Positions 36,501-45,485 of a stretch of DNA of 64,000 nt are shown piece by piece (position 1 is the stretch's first letter; each line of letters opens with the position of its first letter). The position numbers and the translations under genes were made by a program. Origin of the DNA: Falsiroseomonas stagni DSM 19981 (GTDB lineage: Bacteria > Pseudomonadota > Alphaproteobacteria > Acetobacterales > Acetobacteraceae); contig NZ_FOSQ01000004.1 of the NCBI RefSeq assembly GCF_900114315.1, positions 317,197 to 381,196 of the forward strand, in the 5' to 3' direction. The notes under the pieces were generated by a model. The model worked only from the letters and a program-made list of their open reading frames with translations, had not been told where the DNA came from and ran no database searches.

Positions 36501-37097
36501 ATGATCATCCAGACCCTCTGGCATTTCTACGGATTCGTCCCGGGCGACGTGCTGAATGCTGAGACGCACCATGCAAAATTCATCGGGGCATACCGCCGCG
36601 ATGATGAGGCGGCGGCGGCTATCGGGCGCGTCGCCGGCCAACCGGGATTTCGGGACTTTCCCGATGGGTTCCGCTTGTTCCCGTTCGAGGTGGATCGGAC
36701 CTATTGGTCGGACGGTTTTCTACCCAACCCGGGCGGCGACGATCTCGCCGTGGCCGGCGATGGGTCCGGGATCTTCGGAACAGACGAAGCTTTGGCGGAG
36801 AATTTCGGCGATACGTCCCGCAATCTGGAGCGGGAGGAGGAGTTCATCGCAGCCAAACCGAAGCCGGACCGGCCGGATGAGCTCTGGGAGCTATCACACT
36901 ACAAGATCTCACGCGAGAACGGCCAAGCCTTCGAGGATATGGGCTACAAGCTCATCGGCTTCTATTCCACGCGCGCGCAGTTGGATGCGGCGATCCGCCG
37001 CATGGCCCGCAAGCCAGGCTTCCAGGACCATCCGCAGGGCTTCCGAATCAGGTGGACCAGCCTTGGCGCCATCCACTGGGAGGAAGGTTTTGCCTGA
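36501..37097 (+). CDS. putative immunity protein, copy 2 (tandem paralogue)
   Basis: A 198-residue protein, the same length as copy 1 and alignable end to end (MIIQTLWHF, PGFRDFPDGFRLFPFEVDRTYW, GSGIFG, LSHYKISREN, FEDMGYKLIGFYSTR, PGFQDHPQGFRIRW). It also has the internal two-domain layout, so the pair carries four copies of one domain. It begins 28 bp after copy 1. Divergence between copies is spread over the length, which suggests they are old duplicates kept for distinct partners rather than a recent array. Confidence 0.6.
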   Translation: MIIQTLWHFYGFVPGDVLNAETHHAKFIGAYRRDDEAAAAIGRVAGQPGFRDFPDGFRLFPFEVDRTYWSDGFLPNPGGDDLAVAGDGSGIFGTDEALAENFGDTSRNLEREEEFIAAKPKPDRPDELWELSHYKISRENGQAFEDMGYKLIGFYSTRAQLDAAIRRMARKPGFQDHPQGFRIRWTSLGAIHWEEGFA

Positions 37098-37108
37098 CGG
37101 GACGCCGA

Positions 37109-37909
37109 CTATGCCCCCGGCGCCCAGGACGGCTTGCGCCGTTCTTTGAAGCTCGCGATCCCCTCCTTCGCCTCGGGGTCCGCGCTACGGCGGGCGAAGG
37201 CCTGGGCGCCGGCCTCGGCATAGGCCTCCGTCGCGACGGGGCCGAGGGCGGCGAGGAGGGCCTTGGTCTCTGCCAGGGCGCCGGGGGCGCCTTCAAGGAT
37301 GTCGGCGATCACGCGGGCGAGTTCCGCCTCAAGCGCTTCGACGTCGGGGAGGATTTGGTGGACGAGGCCGGTGCGGGCGGCTTCCGCGGCGTCCAGCACA
37401 TGGCCTTGCAGGCAGATGCGCGTGGCCTCGCTGCGGCCCATGCGGCGGACCAGCCAGGGAAGGATCTGGGCGGGCACCAGGCCGCGGCGGACCTCGGGGG
37501 CGGAGAAGCGGGCGTCCGCCGAGGCCAGCGCGATGTCGGCGGCCGTGACCAGGCCGAGGCCGCCGGCGAAGGCGGAGCCCTGGATGGCGGCGATGACGAC
37601 CTGCGGCAGTTCGGAGATGGCGGCGAAGCGCTGGCCGGTGGCGCGGTTGCGGGCCTGCTGGCGGGCGAGTTTCACCGCCGGGTCCTCCGGCGCGCCGACC
37701 TCCGTCAGGTCGAGCCCGGCGCAGAAATGGCCACCGGCGCCGGAGAGGACGACGACGCGGATGGTGGGATCGGCGCGGAGTTCGGCGAGGAGTTCATCGA
37801 GGCGCGCGACCAGCGCCTCGCTCATCGCGTTGCGACGGTGGGGGCGGTTGAGGGTGATGCGCATCACAGGCCCGTCGCGGGTGGCGAGGACGGGGTTCTC
37901 GTCAGTCAC
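37109..37909 (-). CDS. enoyl-CoA hydratase/isomerase family protein
   Basis: A 266-residue crotonase-fold enzyme. The oxyanion-hole segments are GGHFCAGLDL and QGSAFAGGLGL, and the ADARFSAPEVRRGLVP stretch carries a Glu at the catalytic position. Likely hydrates an enoyl-CoA in fatty or amino acid breakdown; the specific substrate is not evident. Its start overlaps the stop of the upstream deacylase gene by 4 bp, so the two are coupled, which suggests a common pathway. Confidence 0.9.
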   Translation of the reverse strand: MTDENPVLATRDGPVMRITLNRPHRRNAMSEALVARLDELLAELRADPTIRVVVLSGAGGHFCAGLDLTEVGAPEDPAVKLARQQARNRATGQRFAAISELPQVVIAAIQGSAFAGGLGLVTAADIALASADARFSAPEVRRGLVPAQILPWLVRRMGRSEATRICLQGHVLDAAEAARTGLVHQILPDVEALEAELARVIADILEGAPGALAETKALLAALGPVATEAYAEAGAQAFARRSADPEAKEGIASFKERRKPSWAPGA

Positions 37910-38931
37910 AGGTCAGTCTCCGTACCGAGGTGGAAAAGGCAGTCGCCGCGCGCCGTCATGCCCGGCCAGCGTTTTACCAGGACGATGCCGTCGATGGCGA
38001 AATGGACCGGCGTGGGGGCGCGCCAGGGGGTTTCGGTGTGGTGGATGAGGCCGGCGGGCTGGTCCTTCGTGACCCTGTCACCGGGCTCGGCGAGGGGCTG
38101 GAAGATGCCGGGGTCAGGCGCGAAGACGTAGTAGTCGGGGCCGCCGAGGTCGAGGATGCGCGTCGGTGGGCGCGGCGGGCCGGCATCCCAGTCGAGGTCG
38201 CACACCCCGAGGTGCCGGAGCGCGCCGGCGACGCCGCGTTCCGCGACCCGGATCGCCTCCGCCCCCGCATGGCCGCCGCCGCCCAGTTCGGTGCCGAGAT
38301 GCAGCACCCCCGCTCGATACGCCGTGTCCGACAGGGTGCGGCCGCCATTGGTGCCGGGCTGGACGATGTAGGAGAGCGGCGCGCCGAAGGCCTTCAGGAG
38401 TGCCAACGCCTGCGCGAACCGCGCCGGGTCGTCGCCGCGGCGGATGAGGGCCGAGGGCGCGTACATCAGGGACGAGCCGCCGGAATGAAGGTCCAGCACC
38501 GCATCGCAGCGGGGCAGCAGGTCTTCCGTGATGTGGAAGGCGATCTGCTGGGTGATGGTGCCGAGGGGATCGCCGGGGAAGAGGCGGTTGAGGTTGCCGC
38601 CATCGATCGGGCTCGTGCGCAGCCCCGCGCGGGCGGCGGGGAAGTTGGCGGCGGGGAGGATGATGAGGCGGCCGGTGACGTGCTGCGGCACCACCTCCCG
38701 CATCACCCGGCCGGCGACGACCTGGCCTTCGTGTTCATCGCCATGATTGCCGGCGACGATCATGACCGTCGGGCCGGGCCCGCCGACGATCACGCCGATC
38801 GGGATCGGGATGAAGCCGTAGGCGCTGGCATGGGTGGAATGCGGCAGCCGGAGGAAGCCGTGGCGCTTGCCGGGAGCGTCGAGATCGATCTCGCAGAAGA
38901 GCGTGCTGCCCAGGGTACTGCGCGTGGCCAT
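37906..38931 (-). CDS. succinylglutamate desuccinylase/aspartoacylase family (DoeB-like)
   Basis: A 341-residue zinc deacylase. Zinc ligands are in GNHGDEHEGQ (His and Glu) and VLDLHSGGSS (His). The full-length layout, with a C-terminal beta domain (GPDYYVFAPDPGIFQPL, GDRVTKDQPAGLIH), matches DoeB, the N-alpha-acetyl-diaminobutyrate deacetylase of ectoine breakdown. No other ectoine-degradation gene (doeA, doeC, doeD) is adjacent, so only the family is certain. It is upstream of and overlaps the enoyl-CoA hydratase gene. Confidence 0.85.
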   Translation of the reverse strand: MATRSTLGSTLFCEIDLDAPGKRHGFLRLPHSTHASAYGFIPIPIGVIVGGPGPTVMIVAGNHGDEHEGQVVAGRVMREVVPQHVTGRLIILPAANFPAARAGLRTSPIDGGNLNRLFPGDPLGTITQQIAFHITEDLLPRCDAVLDLHSGGSSLMYAPSALIRRGDDPARFAQALALLKAFGAPLSYIVQPGTNGGRTLSDTAYRAGVLHLGTELGGGGHAGAEAIRVAERGVAGALRHLGVCDLDWDAGPPRPPTRILDLGGPDYYVFAPDPGIFQPLAEPGDRVTKDQPAGLIHHTETPWRAPTPVHFAIDGIVLVKRWPGMTARGDCLFHLGTETDL

Positions 38932-39084
38932 CCGGTCTTCCCTATCATGCCGGCAGGGTCGGGCGGGCGGGCGATGGGGTCAAGCCGGGGGCATGGGCCT
39001 GGACAGACCGGGGCAAAAACGATTCCATCAGCCCGTCCGGTCCCTGCCCCTCCCCGTGCGGATCCATCCCAGGAGTGGTCATCC

Positions 39085-39531
39085 ATGCCGTTCATCGCCA
39101 CCGGCTACACGAAGAACGTGAACGCCCCTGTCGGGAAGTGGGTCTGCACGCGGACCTCGGCCCTCAAGCCCTATGACGCGGTGCCGCCGCTGGCGAAGCG
39201 GAGCGGGCCGGATTTCTGCGGGCAATGCGTGTCCTTCGTGACGCGCGCCTGCTCCACCCTGCCGGTCAGCACGGCGCAGTGGAAGAAGGGCGCGCTGGTG
39301 AAGGAGGCGACGGAGATCGCCGACGGAACCGTGATCGCGACCTTCAACGCGCAGGGGCGCTACGAAGGGCACGCCGCCATCTTCGTGAAGAAGGACACCC
39401 AGGGCATCCATGTCTATGACCAGTGGGTCACCGGGACGAACCCCAAGGCGATCGGCCCGCGCCTCATCCGCTGGACCGGGACCGGCGTGTCCAACCGCGG
39501 GGATGGCTTCCATGTCGTGGAGCCGCTGTAG
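39085..39531 (+). CDS. BPSL0067 family protein (papain-like amidase, putative effector)
   Basis: A 148-residue protein without a signal peptide. ATG 39085 has AGGAG 9 bp upstream. It matches the BPSL0067 family: GQCVSFV with the nucleophile Cys, the ADGTVIATF stretch, EGHAAIFV with the catalytic His, and VYDQWV. The fold is NlpC/P60/papain-like, expected to cleave cell-wall peptides. Absence of a Sec signal together with an adjacent secreted partner suggests delivery by a contact-dependent system such as type VI, which is not in the window. It overlaps the next gene by 20 bp. Confidence 0.8.
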   Translation: MPFIATGYTKNVNAPVGKWVCTRTSALKPYDAVPPLAKRSGPDFCGQCVSFVTRACSTLPVSTAQWKKGALVKEATEIADGTVIATFNAQGRYEGHAAIFVKKDTQGIHVYDQWVTGTNPKAIGPRLIRWTGTGVSNRGDGFHVVEPL

Positions 39532-39865
39532 GCGCCTGGCCGCCGCGCTGCCGCTGGCGGTGTCGCTTGCCGCGCCGGCGGCGGCGCAGGCGCCCTCCGC
39601 CTGCCCGGCCCGGGCGGGCGATCCGGTGCAGGCCATCGACGTCTTCGATGGGCCGCCCGCCGACCTGGCCTATCTGATGCCGGATGGAAGGCGGGCGGGG
39701 GCGAGCGTCTTCACCCTCGGCCCGATCTATGCCGAGGGCCGCACCGTCACCATCCGCTGCAAGTACCGCAGCGGGGCGGCCACGGATGTGGAACTCGCCG
39801 CGCGGGTCGAGGCCTGCACGGCGCGGCAGGAGCCTTCCGGCAACGTGGCGGTGGCCTGCCGCTAG
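39512..39865 (+). CDS. secreted STY0301-like protein, putative periplasmic immunity partner
   Basis: A 117-residue exported protein: basic start (SWSRCRR), hydrophobic core and AAAQA cleavage site. The mature part begins near CPARAG and contains VFDGPPADLAYLMPDG and TIRCKYRSG, ending with a Cys in VACR, a pattern I associate with STY0301 proteins that accompany BPSL0067 enzymes. Four Cys in the mature part suggest disulfides. ATG 39503 is an alternative start. The gene starts inside the amidase gene, implying tight co-expression as for effector/immunity pairs. Confidence 0.65.
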   Translation: MSWSRCRRLAAALPLAVSLAAPAAAQAPSACPARAGDPVQAIDVFDGPPADLAYLMPDGRRAGASVFTLGPIYAEGRTVTIRCKYRSGAATDVELAARVEACTARQEPSGNVAVACR

Positions 39866-39957
39866 CGCCTTCCGCCCGAAGCCGGCCCCCGCCGCCGCGG
39901 TGAACCGGCGCCGTGCCGGGCCGTTGCCGCCGCTGGGTAGCGCGGGGAAGCGGCACG

Positions 39958-41226
39958 GTGACAGCGGCGCGGTTGCGGCAATGGTGGGCGGATCTCCGTG
40001 CCGCCTTCTGGCTTCGCCCCGCGGTGATGACCGCTTCCACCATCCTGCTGGCGGAGGCGCTGGTGCGGCTGGAGGGCGCGGTCACCCTGCCCGACGCGGT
40101 GGATGACCTCGTCTATGGCGGCGCCGCGGCGGGGGCGCGGGACGTGCCGGGTGTGCTGGCGAGTGCGACCATCGGGGTGGCGGGGACCACTTTCTCGATC
40201 ACCGTGGCGGCGCTGACGCTGGCGTCGAACCCGATGGGGCCGCGCCTGTTGCGGAGCTTCACCAGCGATGCCGGCAACCAGTATGCGCTGGGCGCGCTGG
40301 TCGCGACCTTCGCCTTTTCGCTGGTCGCGCCGCGGTCGGTGCATGAGGGGGTTGGCGGCGCCTTCGTGCCGCAGCTCGCGGTCTCCGTCGGGTTGCTGAT
40401 GGGGTTCGGCTGCATCGGCGTGCTGATCTGGTTCCTGCACCATGTCGCGGCCTCCATCAGCGTGGACCGGGTGGTGGCGCTGGTGGCGGCGGAGCTTGAC
40501 CAGGCGCTGGACAAGGCGTGCGGGGATGGGACGGACCCTGGGGCGGCGGCCGGGCCCGCGCCCGATGCCGCGACGCTGCGGGCGCCGGGCGGCGGCTACC
40601 TGCGGGTGCTGGACAATGCGTCGCTGGCGGATTGGGCGGCCCGGTGTGGGGCGGTGCTGCACCTCGACCTGCGGGCGGGCGGGTTCGTCCTGCCGGGCAG
40701 CGTCGTGGGGCGGGTCAGCCCGCCAGGGATGCGGGAGGAGGCGCAGGCGGCGCTGGCGGAGGCGATGGTGCTCGGCCAGTCCCGCAGCGTGGAGCAGGAT
40801 CTGGAACACGCCGTGCGGCAATTGGTGGAGATCGCGTTGCGGGCGCTGTCACCGGGGATCAACGACCCCTTCACCGCCATCGGCGTGCTGGACCGGCTGG
40901 GCGCGACGCTGGCGGGGCGGGCGCTGCCGGATGGCGTCTTCAGGCGTGGGGGCGAGGTCCGCCTGGTACGGCCGGCAACAGATTACGAGGGCCTGGCCGA
41001 CGCCATGTTCCACATGCTGCGCCAGGGTGCCGCCGGACAGCCCGCGGTGATGATCCGGACGCTGGAGGTGCTGGCCGGGGTCGCGGCGGTGGAGCCCGAT
41101 CCGGCACGACGGGCGGTGCCGGCGCGCCACGCCCGGCAGGCGGCCACGGCGGCGTTGCGGGGCACGCGGGATGCCGCTGCGCGGCGGGCGATCCGGGATC
41201 GCCATGCGGCCATGCTGCGGGGCTGA
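39958..41226 (+). CDS. DUF2254 domain-containing membrane protein
   Basis: A 422-residue integral membrane protein. GTG 39958 is preferred over 39913 because GGGGAAG lies just upstream. TM segments: about residues 23-40, 58-92 (broad, Gly/Ala-rich, with the conserved FSITVAALTLAS), 105-125 and 142-165, followed by a large soluble domain containing ALSPGINDPFTAI, the family hallmark. Function of DUF2254 is unknown. It is convergent with cysE across a 278-bp gap. Confidence 0.85.
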   Translation: MTAARLRQWWADLRAAFWLRPAVMTASTILLAEALVRLEGAVTLPDAVDDLVYGGAAAGARDVPGVLASATIGVAGTTFSITVAALTLASNPMGPRLLRSFTSDAGNQYALGALVATFAFSLVAPRSVHEGVGGAFVPQLAVSVGLLMGFGCIGVLIWFLHHVAASISVDRVVALVAAELDQALDKACGDGTDPGAAAGPAPDAATLRAPGGGYLRVLDNASLADWAARCGAVLHLDLRAGGFVLPGSVVGRVSPPGMREEAQAALAEAMVLGQSRSVEQDLEHAVRQLVEIALRALSPGINDPFTAIGVLDRLGATLAGRALPDGVFRRGGEVRLVRPATDYEGLADAMFHMLRQGAAGQPAVMIRTLEVLAGVAAVEPDPARRAVPARHARQAATAALRGTRDAAARRAIRDRHAAMLRG

Positions 41227-41504
41227 CGCGGGCAAGCCTTGCGGCGACCCCTTCGCACGGCCAGGCCGTATGGGCGTGTCCACCAGCCGCACTGCGTGAT
41301 GTTCCTTGCGCGCCGAATCTGCGCGAGCCAAGCGCGACCTGAGTCGGTCAGCGAGCGCTGATCGCTCATTTGGCACTCGCCGTCATCACGATAGCTGCGC
41401 CGACAGCATCCTTCCTGAAATGCTGGCGGTCCAGGGTCCCCTTGGACCCTGGCGAGGGGGTGCCAAGGGGGGACGGCAAGGAGCAGTGCTCCCCCTTCGG
41501 GCCA
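41227..41504. other. convergent intergenic region with hairpins
   Basis: No gene seen. It holds a 6-2-6 palindrome TCAGCG-AG-CGCTGA (41348-41361) and a 9-bp stem CCAGGGTCC-CCTT-GGACCCTGG (41431-41452) inside a GC-rich tract rich in G-runs and C-runs. The latter probably stops or insulates the converging DUF2254 and cysE transcripts, though it lacks a T-run. Confidence 0.5.
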
Positions 41505-42164
41505 CTACACCCCCTCCCGCTGCGCGTTCCTCAATGCGCCGAGTTCCGCCCGCAGCAGCGCGATCTCCGCCCGCATGGCCGCGAGCTGTTCGCCAACCGG
41601 ATCCTCATCCGCCGTGCCGAGGCCGTAGCCGATGGAGGGGTCCTGGCAGGGCTGGCCGCGGGGTGGGCGGGCGGGGATGCCGACGACGGTGCAGCCGGGC
41701 GCGACGGCGGAGACGACCACGGCATTGGCGCCCACGCGCGCGCCGCGGCCGACCAGGATGGGGCCCAGCACCTGGGCGCCGGCGCCGATCGTCACCTTGT
41801 CCTCGATCGTGGGATGGCGCTTGCCGGGCTGGCCGGACAGGCCGCCGAGGGTGACGGAGTGGTAGATCAGCACGTCATTGCCGATCTCCGCCGTCTCCCC
41901 GATCACGACGCCCATGCCGTGGTCGATGAAGAGCCGCCGGCCGATGGTGGCGCCGGGGTGGATCTCGATGCCCGTCAGGAAGCGGGCGATGTGGGAGGAA
42001 AGGCGCGCGACACCGCGCAGCCCGGCGCGCCACAGCGCATGGGACAGGCGGTGCCACAGCACGGCGTGCAGGCCGGCATAGCAGAGCATCGCCTCCAGCC
42101 ACCCGGGCTTGGCAGGGTCGCGTTCGCGGATGGTGCGGGCGAGTTCGACGATTTCCAGCGCCAT
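41505..42164 (-). CDS. cysE: serine O-acetyltransferase
   Basis: A 219-residue left-handed beta-helix acetyltransferase (EpsC/CysE short form). The hexapeptide core includes [48 protein letters not shown] and [11 protein letters not shown]. It makes O-acetylserine for cysteine synthesis. A C-terminal extension ([17 protein letters not shown]) is a predicted coiled coil, and the protein ends in Val rather than the Ile that classical CysE inserts into CysK. It starts 7 bp after cysK stops. Confidence 0.94.
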   Translation of the reverse strand: MALEIVELARTIRERDPAKPGWLEAMLCYAGLHAVLWHRLSHALWRAGLRGVARLSSHIARFLTGIEIHPGATIGRRLFIDHGMGVVIGETAEIGNDVLIYHSVTLGGLSGQPGKRHPTIEDKVTIGAGAQVLGPILVGRGARVGANAVVVSAVAPGCTVVGIPARPPRGQPCQDPSIGYGLGTADEDPVGEQLAAMRAEIALLRAELGALRNAQREGV

Positions 42165-42171
42165 GGCGCGC

Positions 42172-43191
42172 TCACTCCAGCCAGGACGGCACGGGCAGGC
42201 CGCGTTCCCGCAGGAATTCCGGATTGAAGAGCTTCGACTGGTAGCGCGCGGCGCCGTCGCAGAGGATCGTCACCACGGTGTGTCCGGGGCCGAGGTCGCG
42301 GGCCACCTTGATGGCGGCGGCGACATTCAGGCCGGCGCTGCCGCCCACGGAAATGCCTTCATGCATCTGCAGGTCGAAGACTTCCGTCAGTGCCTCCGCA
42401 TCGCTGACATTCACGGCGTCATCGATAAAGGCGCGCGCGGCGGCGAGGTTGCCGGGGGCGCGGGCGGCCTGGCCGATGCCTTCCGTGATCGAATTGCCCT
42501 CCGCCTTGAAGGTGCCGGTGCGGACCCAGGAGGCGAGCGCGCTGCCATCGGGATCGGCCAGCGTGATCCGCACCTTGGGGTCTCGGGACTTCAGCGCGCG
42601 GGCGATGCCGGCCAGCGTGCCGCCGGTGCCGCAGGCGCAGGTGAAGGCATCGATGCGGCCATCGGTCTGGTCCCAGATCTCGGGGCCGGTGGTGGCGTCG
42701 TGCACGGCGGCGTTGGCCAGGTTGTCGAACTGGTTGGCCCAGACGGCGCCCATCTCCTCCGCCAGGCGCTTCGAGACATGGACATAGTTGCCGGGATCGC
42801 TGAAGGGCTTGGGCGCGACCAGGCGAAGGTCGGCGCCGATCATGCGGAGGTAGTCCAGCTTTTCCCGCGACTGGGTTTCCGGCACCACGATGACGCTGCG
42901 CCAGCCCATGGCGTTGGCGGCCAGCGCGATGCCGATGCCGGTATTGCCGGCGGTGCCCTCCACGATCGTGCCGGGCTGGCCGGGGACGAGCTGGCCGCGC
43001 GCGACCGCGTCCTTCAGGATGCCGAGCGCCGCGCGATCCTTCACGCTGCCGCCGGGGTTCATGAATTCCGCCTTGCCCAGGATCTCGCACCCCGTGGCGG
43101 CGGAGGCGCGGCGGAGCCGGATCAGGGGGGTGTTGCCGACCGCCCCCCAGAAGCCATCAGCCACGCCGGATAGCTGTGCGCCCCCGTCCAT
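42172..43191 (-). CDS. cysK: cysteine synthase A
   Basis: A 339-residue PLP beta-family enzyme joining O-acetylserine and sulfide. The PLP Lys is in [11 protein letters not shown], the phosphate loop is GTGGTLAG, and the substrate loop is [13 protein letters not shown] 43191 is chosen for its strong upstream GGAGGGG; a start ten codons further up is less likely. The N-terminus ([14 protein letters not shown]) fits the family. It is in one operon with cysE and downstream of a peroxiredoxin gene. Confidence 0.93.
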   Translation of the reverse strand: MDGGAQLSGVADGFWGAVGNTPLIRLRRASAATGCEILGKAEFMNPGGSVKDRAALGILKDAVARGQLVPGQPGTIVEGTAGNTGIGIALAANAMGWRSVIVVPETQSREKLDYLRMIGADLRLVAPKPFSDPGNYVHVSKRLAEEMGAVWANQFDNLANAAVHDATTGPEIWDQTDGRIDAFTCACGTGGTLAGIARALKSRDPKVRITLADPDGSALASWVRTGTFKAEGNSITEGIGQAARAPGNLAAARAFIDDAVNVSDAEALTEVFDLQMHEGISVGGSAGLNVAAAIKVARDLGPGHTVVTILCDGAARYQSKLFNPEFLRERGLPVPSWLE

Positions 43192-43202
43192 CGTCCCCTC
43201 CC

Positions 43203-43832
43203 CTACTTCACATCGACCCAACGCAGATAGGGGCGATCCGTCTTCCAGCCCTGCGGGAAAAGGCTCTTCGCCTGTTCGTCGCTGATCGAGGGCGGGATGA
43301 TGGCCTTGCCGCCGGGGCGCCAGTTCACGGGCGTCGCCACCTTGGCGCGGTCCGTCAGCTGGAGGCTGTCGATCACGCGGATGATCTCGTCGAAGTTCCG
43401 GCCCGTGCTGGGCGGGTACACCATGAACAGGCGCACCTTCTTGTTCGGGTCGATGACGAAGACGGTGCGGACGGTGATGGAGGGATCGGCCTCCGGGTGC
43501 ACCATGCCGTAGAGGGCGGCGACATGCTTGTCCGGGTCCGCGATCATCGGGAAGTTGACGGCGGTGCCCTGCGTATCCGCGATATCGGCGTCCCAGCCGG
43601 CATGGCGATCGAGCGTATCGACGGACAGGCCGATGACCTTCACGCCGCGGGCGTCGAATTCGGGCTTGAGGCGCGCGGTCTCACCCAGTTCCGTCGTGCA
43701 GACGGGGGTGAAGTCCTTGGGGTGGCTGAACAGGACGCCCCAGGAGGAGCCGAGCCATTCATGGAAGTGGATCGTGCCCTGGGTGGTCTCCGCGGTGAAA
43801 TCCGGGGCGACCTGGCCGAGCTGGATGGTCAT
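43203..43832 (-). CDS. peroxiredoxin (1-Cys, Prx6 type)
   Basis: A 209-residue peroxidase reducing H2O2 and organic peroxides. The peroxidatic Cys is in TPVCTTELGE; no resolving Cys is visible, as in 1-Cys enzymes. The C-terminal extension with GKAIIPPSISDEQAKSLFPQGW is typical of Prx6. ATG 43832 has AGGAGA 9 bp upstream. It is cotranscribed with cysK-cysE, coupling thiol supply and peroxide defence. Confidence 0.94.
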   Translation of the reverse strand: MTIQLGQVAPDFTAETTQGTIHFHEWLGSSWGVLFSHPKDFTPVCTTELGETARLKPEFDARGVKVIGLSVDTLDRHAGWDADIADTQGTAVNFPMIADPDKHVAALYGMVHPEADPSITVRTVFVIDPNKKVRLFMVYPPSTGRNFDEIIRVIDSLQLTDRAKVATPVNWRPGGKAIIPPSISDEQAKSLFPQGWKTDRPYLRWVDVK

Positions 43833-43850
43833 GCGACTGCGTCTCCTGCG

Positions 43851-43898
43851 CGGGCAATTGCCCGCCTTGTGGCCCGCGGGCAACGGCCCGCCTTGTGG
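43851..43898. repeat. imperfect duplicated GCGGGCAA..GCCCGCCTTGTGGC motif
   Basis: Two near-identical copies, each self-complementary in the GGGC/GCCC part and ending CCTTGTGGC, lie upstream of the peroxiredoxin start in the gap divergent from the VOC gene. They could be an operator pair for the peroxiredoxin-cys operon or a small palindromic repeat. Confidence 0.35.
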
Positions 43899-44032
43899 CA
43901 GGATAAGGGCATTGCGGGTGTGCGTTCCAACGGGGGTCCTGGCACGGTTCCGGGGGCGCGCGGGATCGTGCATGCTTGCCGCGCATGGCCACGCCGCTTG
44001 CGTTCCATGCCTGGGCCTGGATGGAGAGAATG

Positions 44033-44476
44033 ATGGCAACGGATGCCGCCGCAGGGACAGAAACTTCTGGGGCAGGAATTTTTATCGAGCAGAATGTGGT
44101 CTGGCTCTACACGGAGAACCTGGACCGGCTCGCCGCCTTCTACCGGGATGTGATCGGGCTGAAGCAGGTTCTGGACCAGGGGATCTGCCGGGTCTTCCAG
44201 GTGAGCCCGACGGGGTTCCTCGGCGTGTGCAACAAGCCCGGGCGGCCGCTCGGCACCAAGGGGATGGTCTTCACCTTCCTCGTCGAGGATGTCGAGCGCG
44301 CCTACGAGCACTACAAGGCGCGCGGGATCGAATTCGACGGCCCGCCGCATGTGTCGGGCGGCAAGACCGTCTATTCCTGCTTCTTCCGCGATCCCGAGGG
44401 CTATCTGCTGGAATTCCAGGAATTCAACGATCCGCGCTGGCCCTACCCGGAAGGGCGCGGCCCGCGTCGTGGCTGA
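44033..44476 (+). CDS. VOC family protein (glyoxalase/dioxygenase fold)
   Basis: A 147-residue vicinal-oxygen-chelate protein with the two beta-alpha-beta-beta-beta halves: VVWLYTENLDRLAAFYRDVIGL and FTFLVEDVERAYEHYKARG. The last strand FFRDPEGYLLEFQEF carries the usual metal-ligand Glu. The first-half metal His is not obvious, so metal binding is uncertain. Three Met lie close together at the start (44021, 44030, 44033); GGAGAG spacing favours the last. It overlaps the next gene by 8 bp. Confidence 0.82.
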   Translation: MATDAAAGTETSGAGIFIEQNVVWLYTENLDRLAAFYRDVIGLKQVLDQGICRVFQVSPTGFLGVCNKPGRPLGTKGMVFTFLVEDVERAYEHYKARGIEFDGPPHVSGGKTVYSCFFRDPEGYLLEFQEFNDPRWPYPEGRGPRRG

Positions 44477-45485
44477 GGTGCTGGACGAGGCGCTGGCGGA
44501 GCGGCTGGCGCGGATCGCGCTCGGCCATGTGGGCCAGGAATGGCCGCAGAAGCTGGACCATGTGCTGACGGGGCCGGCGGACCTGCAGGCGCCTTCCGTC
44601 CTGCATCCGCTCTTCCATGGCAGCTTCGACTGGCATTCCTGCGTCCATGCACACTGGATGCTGGCGCGGCTGCTGCGGCGCTTTCCGCAGATGCCAGGCG
44701 CCGGCGCGATCGCGGCGCGCTTCGACGCGGCCTTCACGGAAACCGGAGTGGCGGCGGAATGCGCCTACCTCGCCCGGCCATCGTCCCGGGGGTTCGAGCG
44801 GCCCTATGGCTGGGCCTGGCTGCTGAAGCTGCAGGCGGAGCTGGATGCGCTGCCGAACCCCGTCTGGGGTGCCAGGCTGGCGCCGCTGGCGGAGGTGTTT
44901 GCCGCGCGATTCCGCAGCCACCTGCCGATGGCGGACTATCCCTCCCGCGCGGGGATGCACACCAATACCGCCTTCGCGCTGATGCTGGCCGCCGATTGGG
45001 CGGAGGCGCAGGACCCGGCGCTGCTGGCGCTGATCCGGGAGACCGCCTGGCGCTGGCATGCGGAGGACCGGGACGCGCAGGCGTGGGAGCCCTCCGGCGA
45101 GGATTTCCTCTCGCCGACGCTGATGGAGGCGGCGTGCCTGGCGCGGCTGATCCCCGCTGCCCGCTTCGCGCCCTGGTTCGACCGCTTCCTGCCCTGGATC
45201 GGCGCGCGGCGCCCGGCCGCGCTGTTCACGCCGGCACGGGTATCGGACCGCACGGATGGGCGGATCGCGCATCTGGATGGGCTGAACCTGTCCCGCGCCT
45301 GGTGCTGGCGCATCCTGGCGGGAACGCTCCAGGGCGCCGACATGAGACGGGCGGTGATGGAGGAGAGTGCCGCGGCGCATCTGGCGGCTTCCATGCCGCA
45401 CCTCGATGACCACTACATGGGCGGGCACTGGCTCGCGAGTTTTGCACTGCTGGCGCTGGATGATGCGGGGGGAACGACGGCATGA
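44469..45485 (+). CDS. DUF2891 domain-containing protein
   Basis: A 338-residue soluble alpha/alpha-barrel-like protein of unknown function. Family hallmarks: HPLFHGSFDWHSCVHAHWML near residue 45, a PYGWAWLLKL segment, HTNTAFAL, and the C-terminal DDHYMGGHWLASFALLAL. The many His/Trp residues suggest a carbohydrate-enzyme-like barrel, which is inference only. Start GTG 44469 overlaps the VOC gene; GTG 44478 is an alternative. It overlaps the DJ-1 gene by 4 bp (ATGA). Confidence 0.85.
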   Translation: MAEVLDEALAERLARIALGHVGQEWPQKLDHVLTGPADLQAPSVLHPLFHGSFDWHSCVHAHWMLARLLRRFPQMPGAGAIAARFDAAFTETGVAAECAYLARPSSRGFERPYGWAWLLKLQAELDALPNPVWGARLAPLAEVFAARFRSHLPMADYPSRAGMHTNTAFALMLAADWAEAQDPALLALIRETAWRWHAEDRDAQAWEPSGEDFLSPTLMEAACLARLIPAARFAPWFDRFLPWIGARRPAALFTPARVSDRTDGRIAHLDGLNLSRAWCWRILAGTLQGADMRRAVMEESAAAHLAASMPHLDDHYMGGHWLASFALLALDDAGGTTA

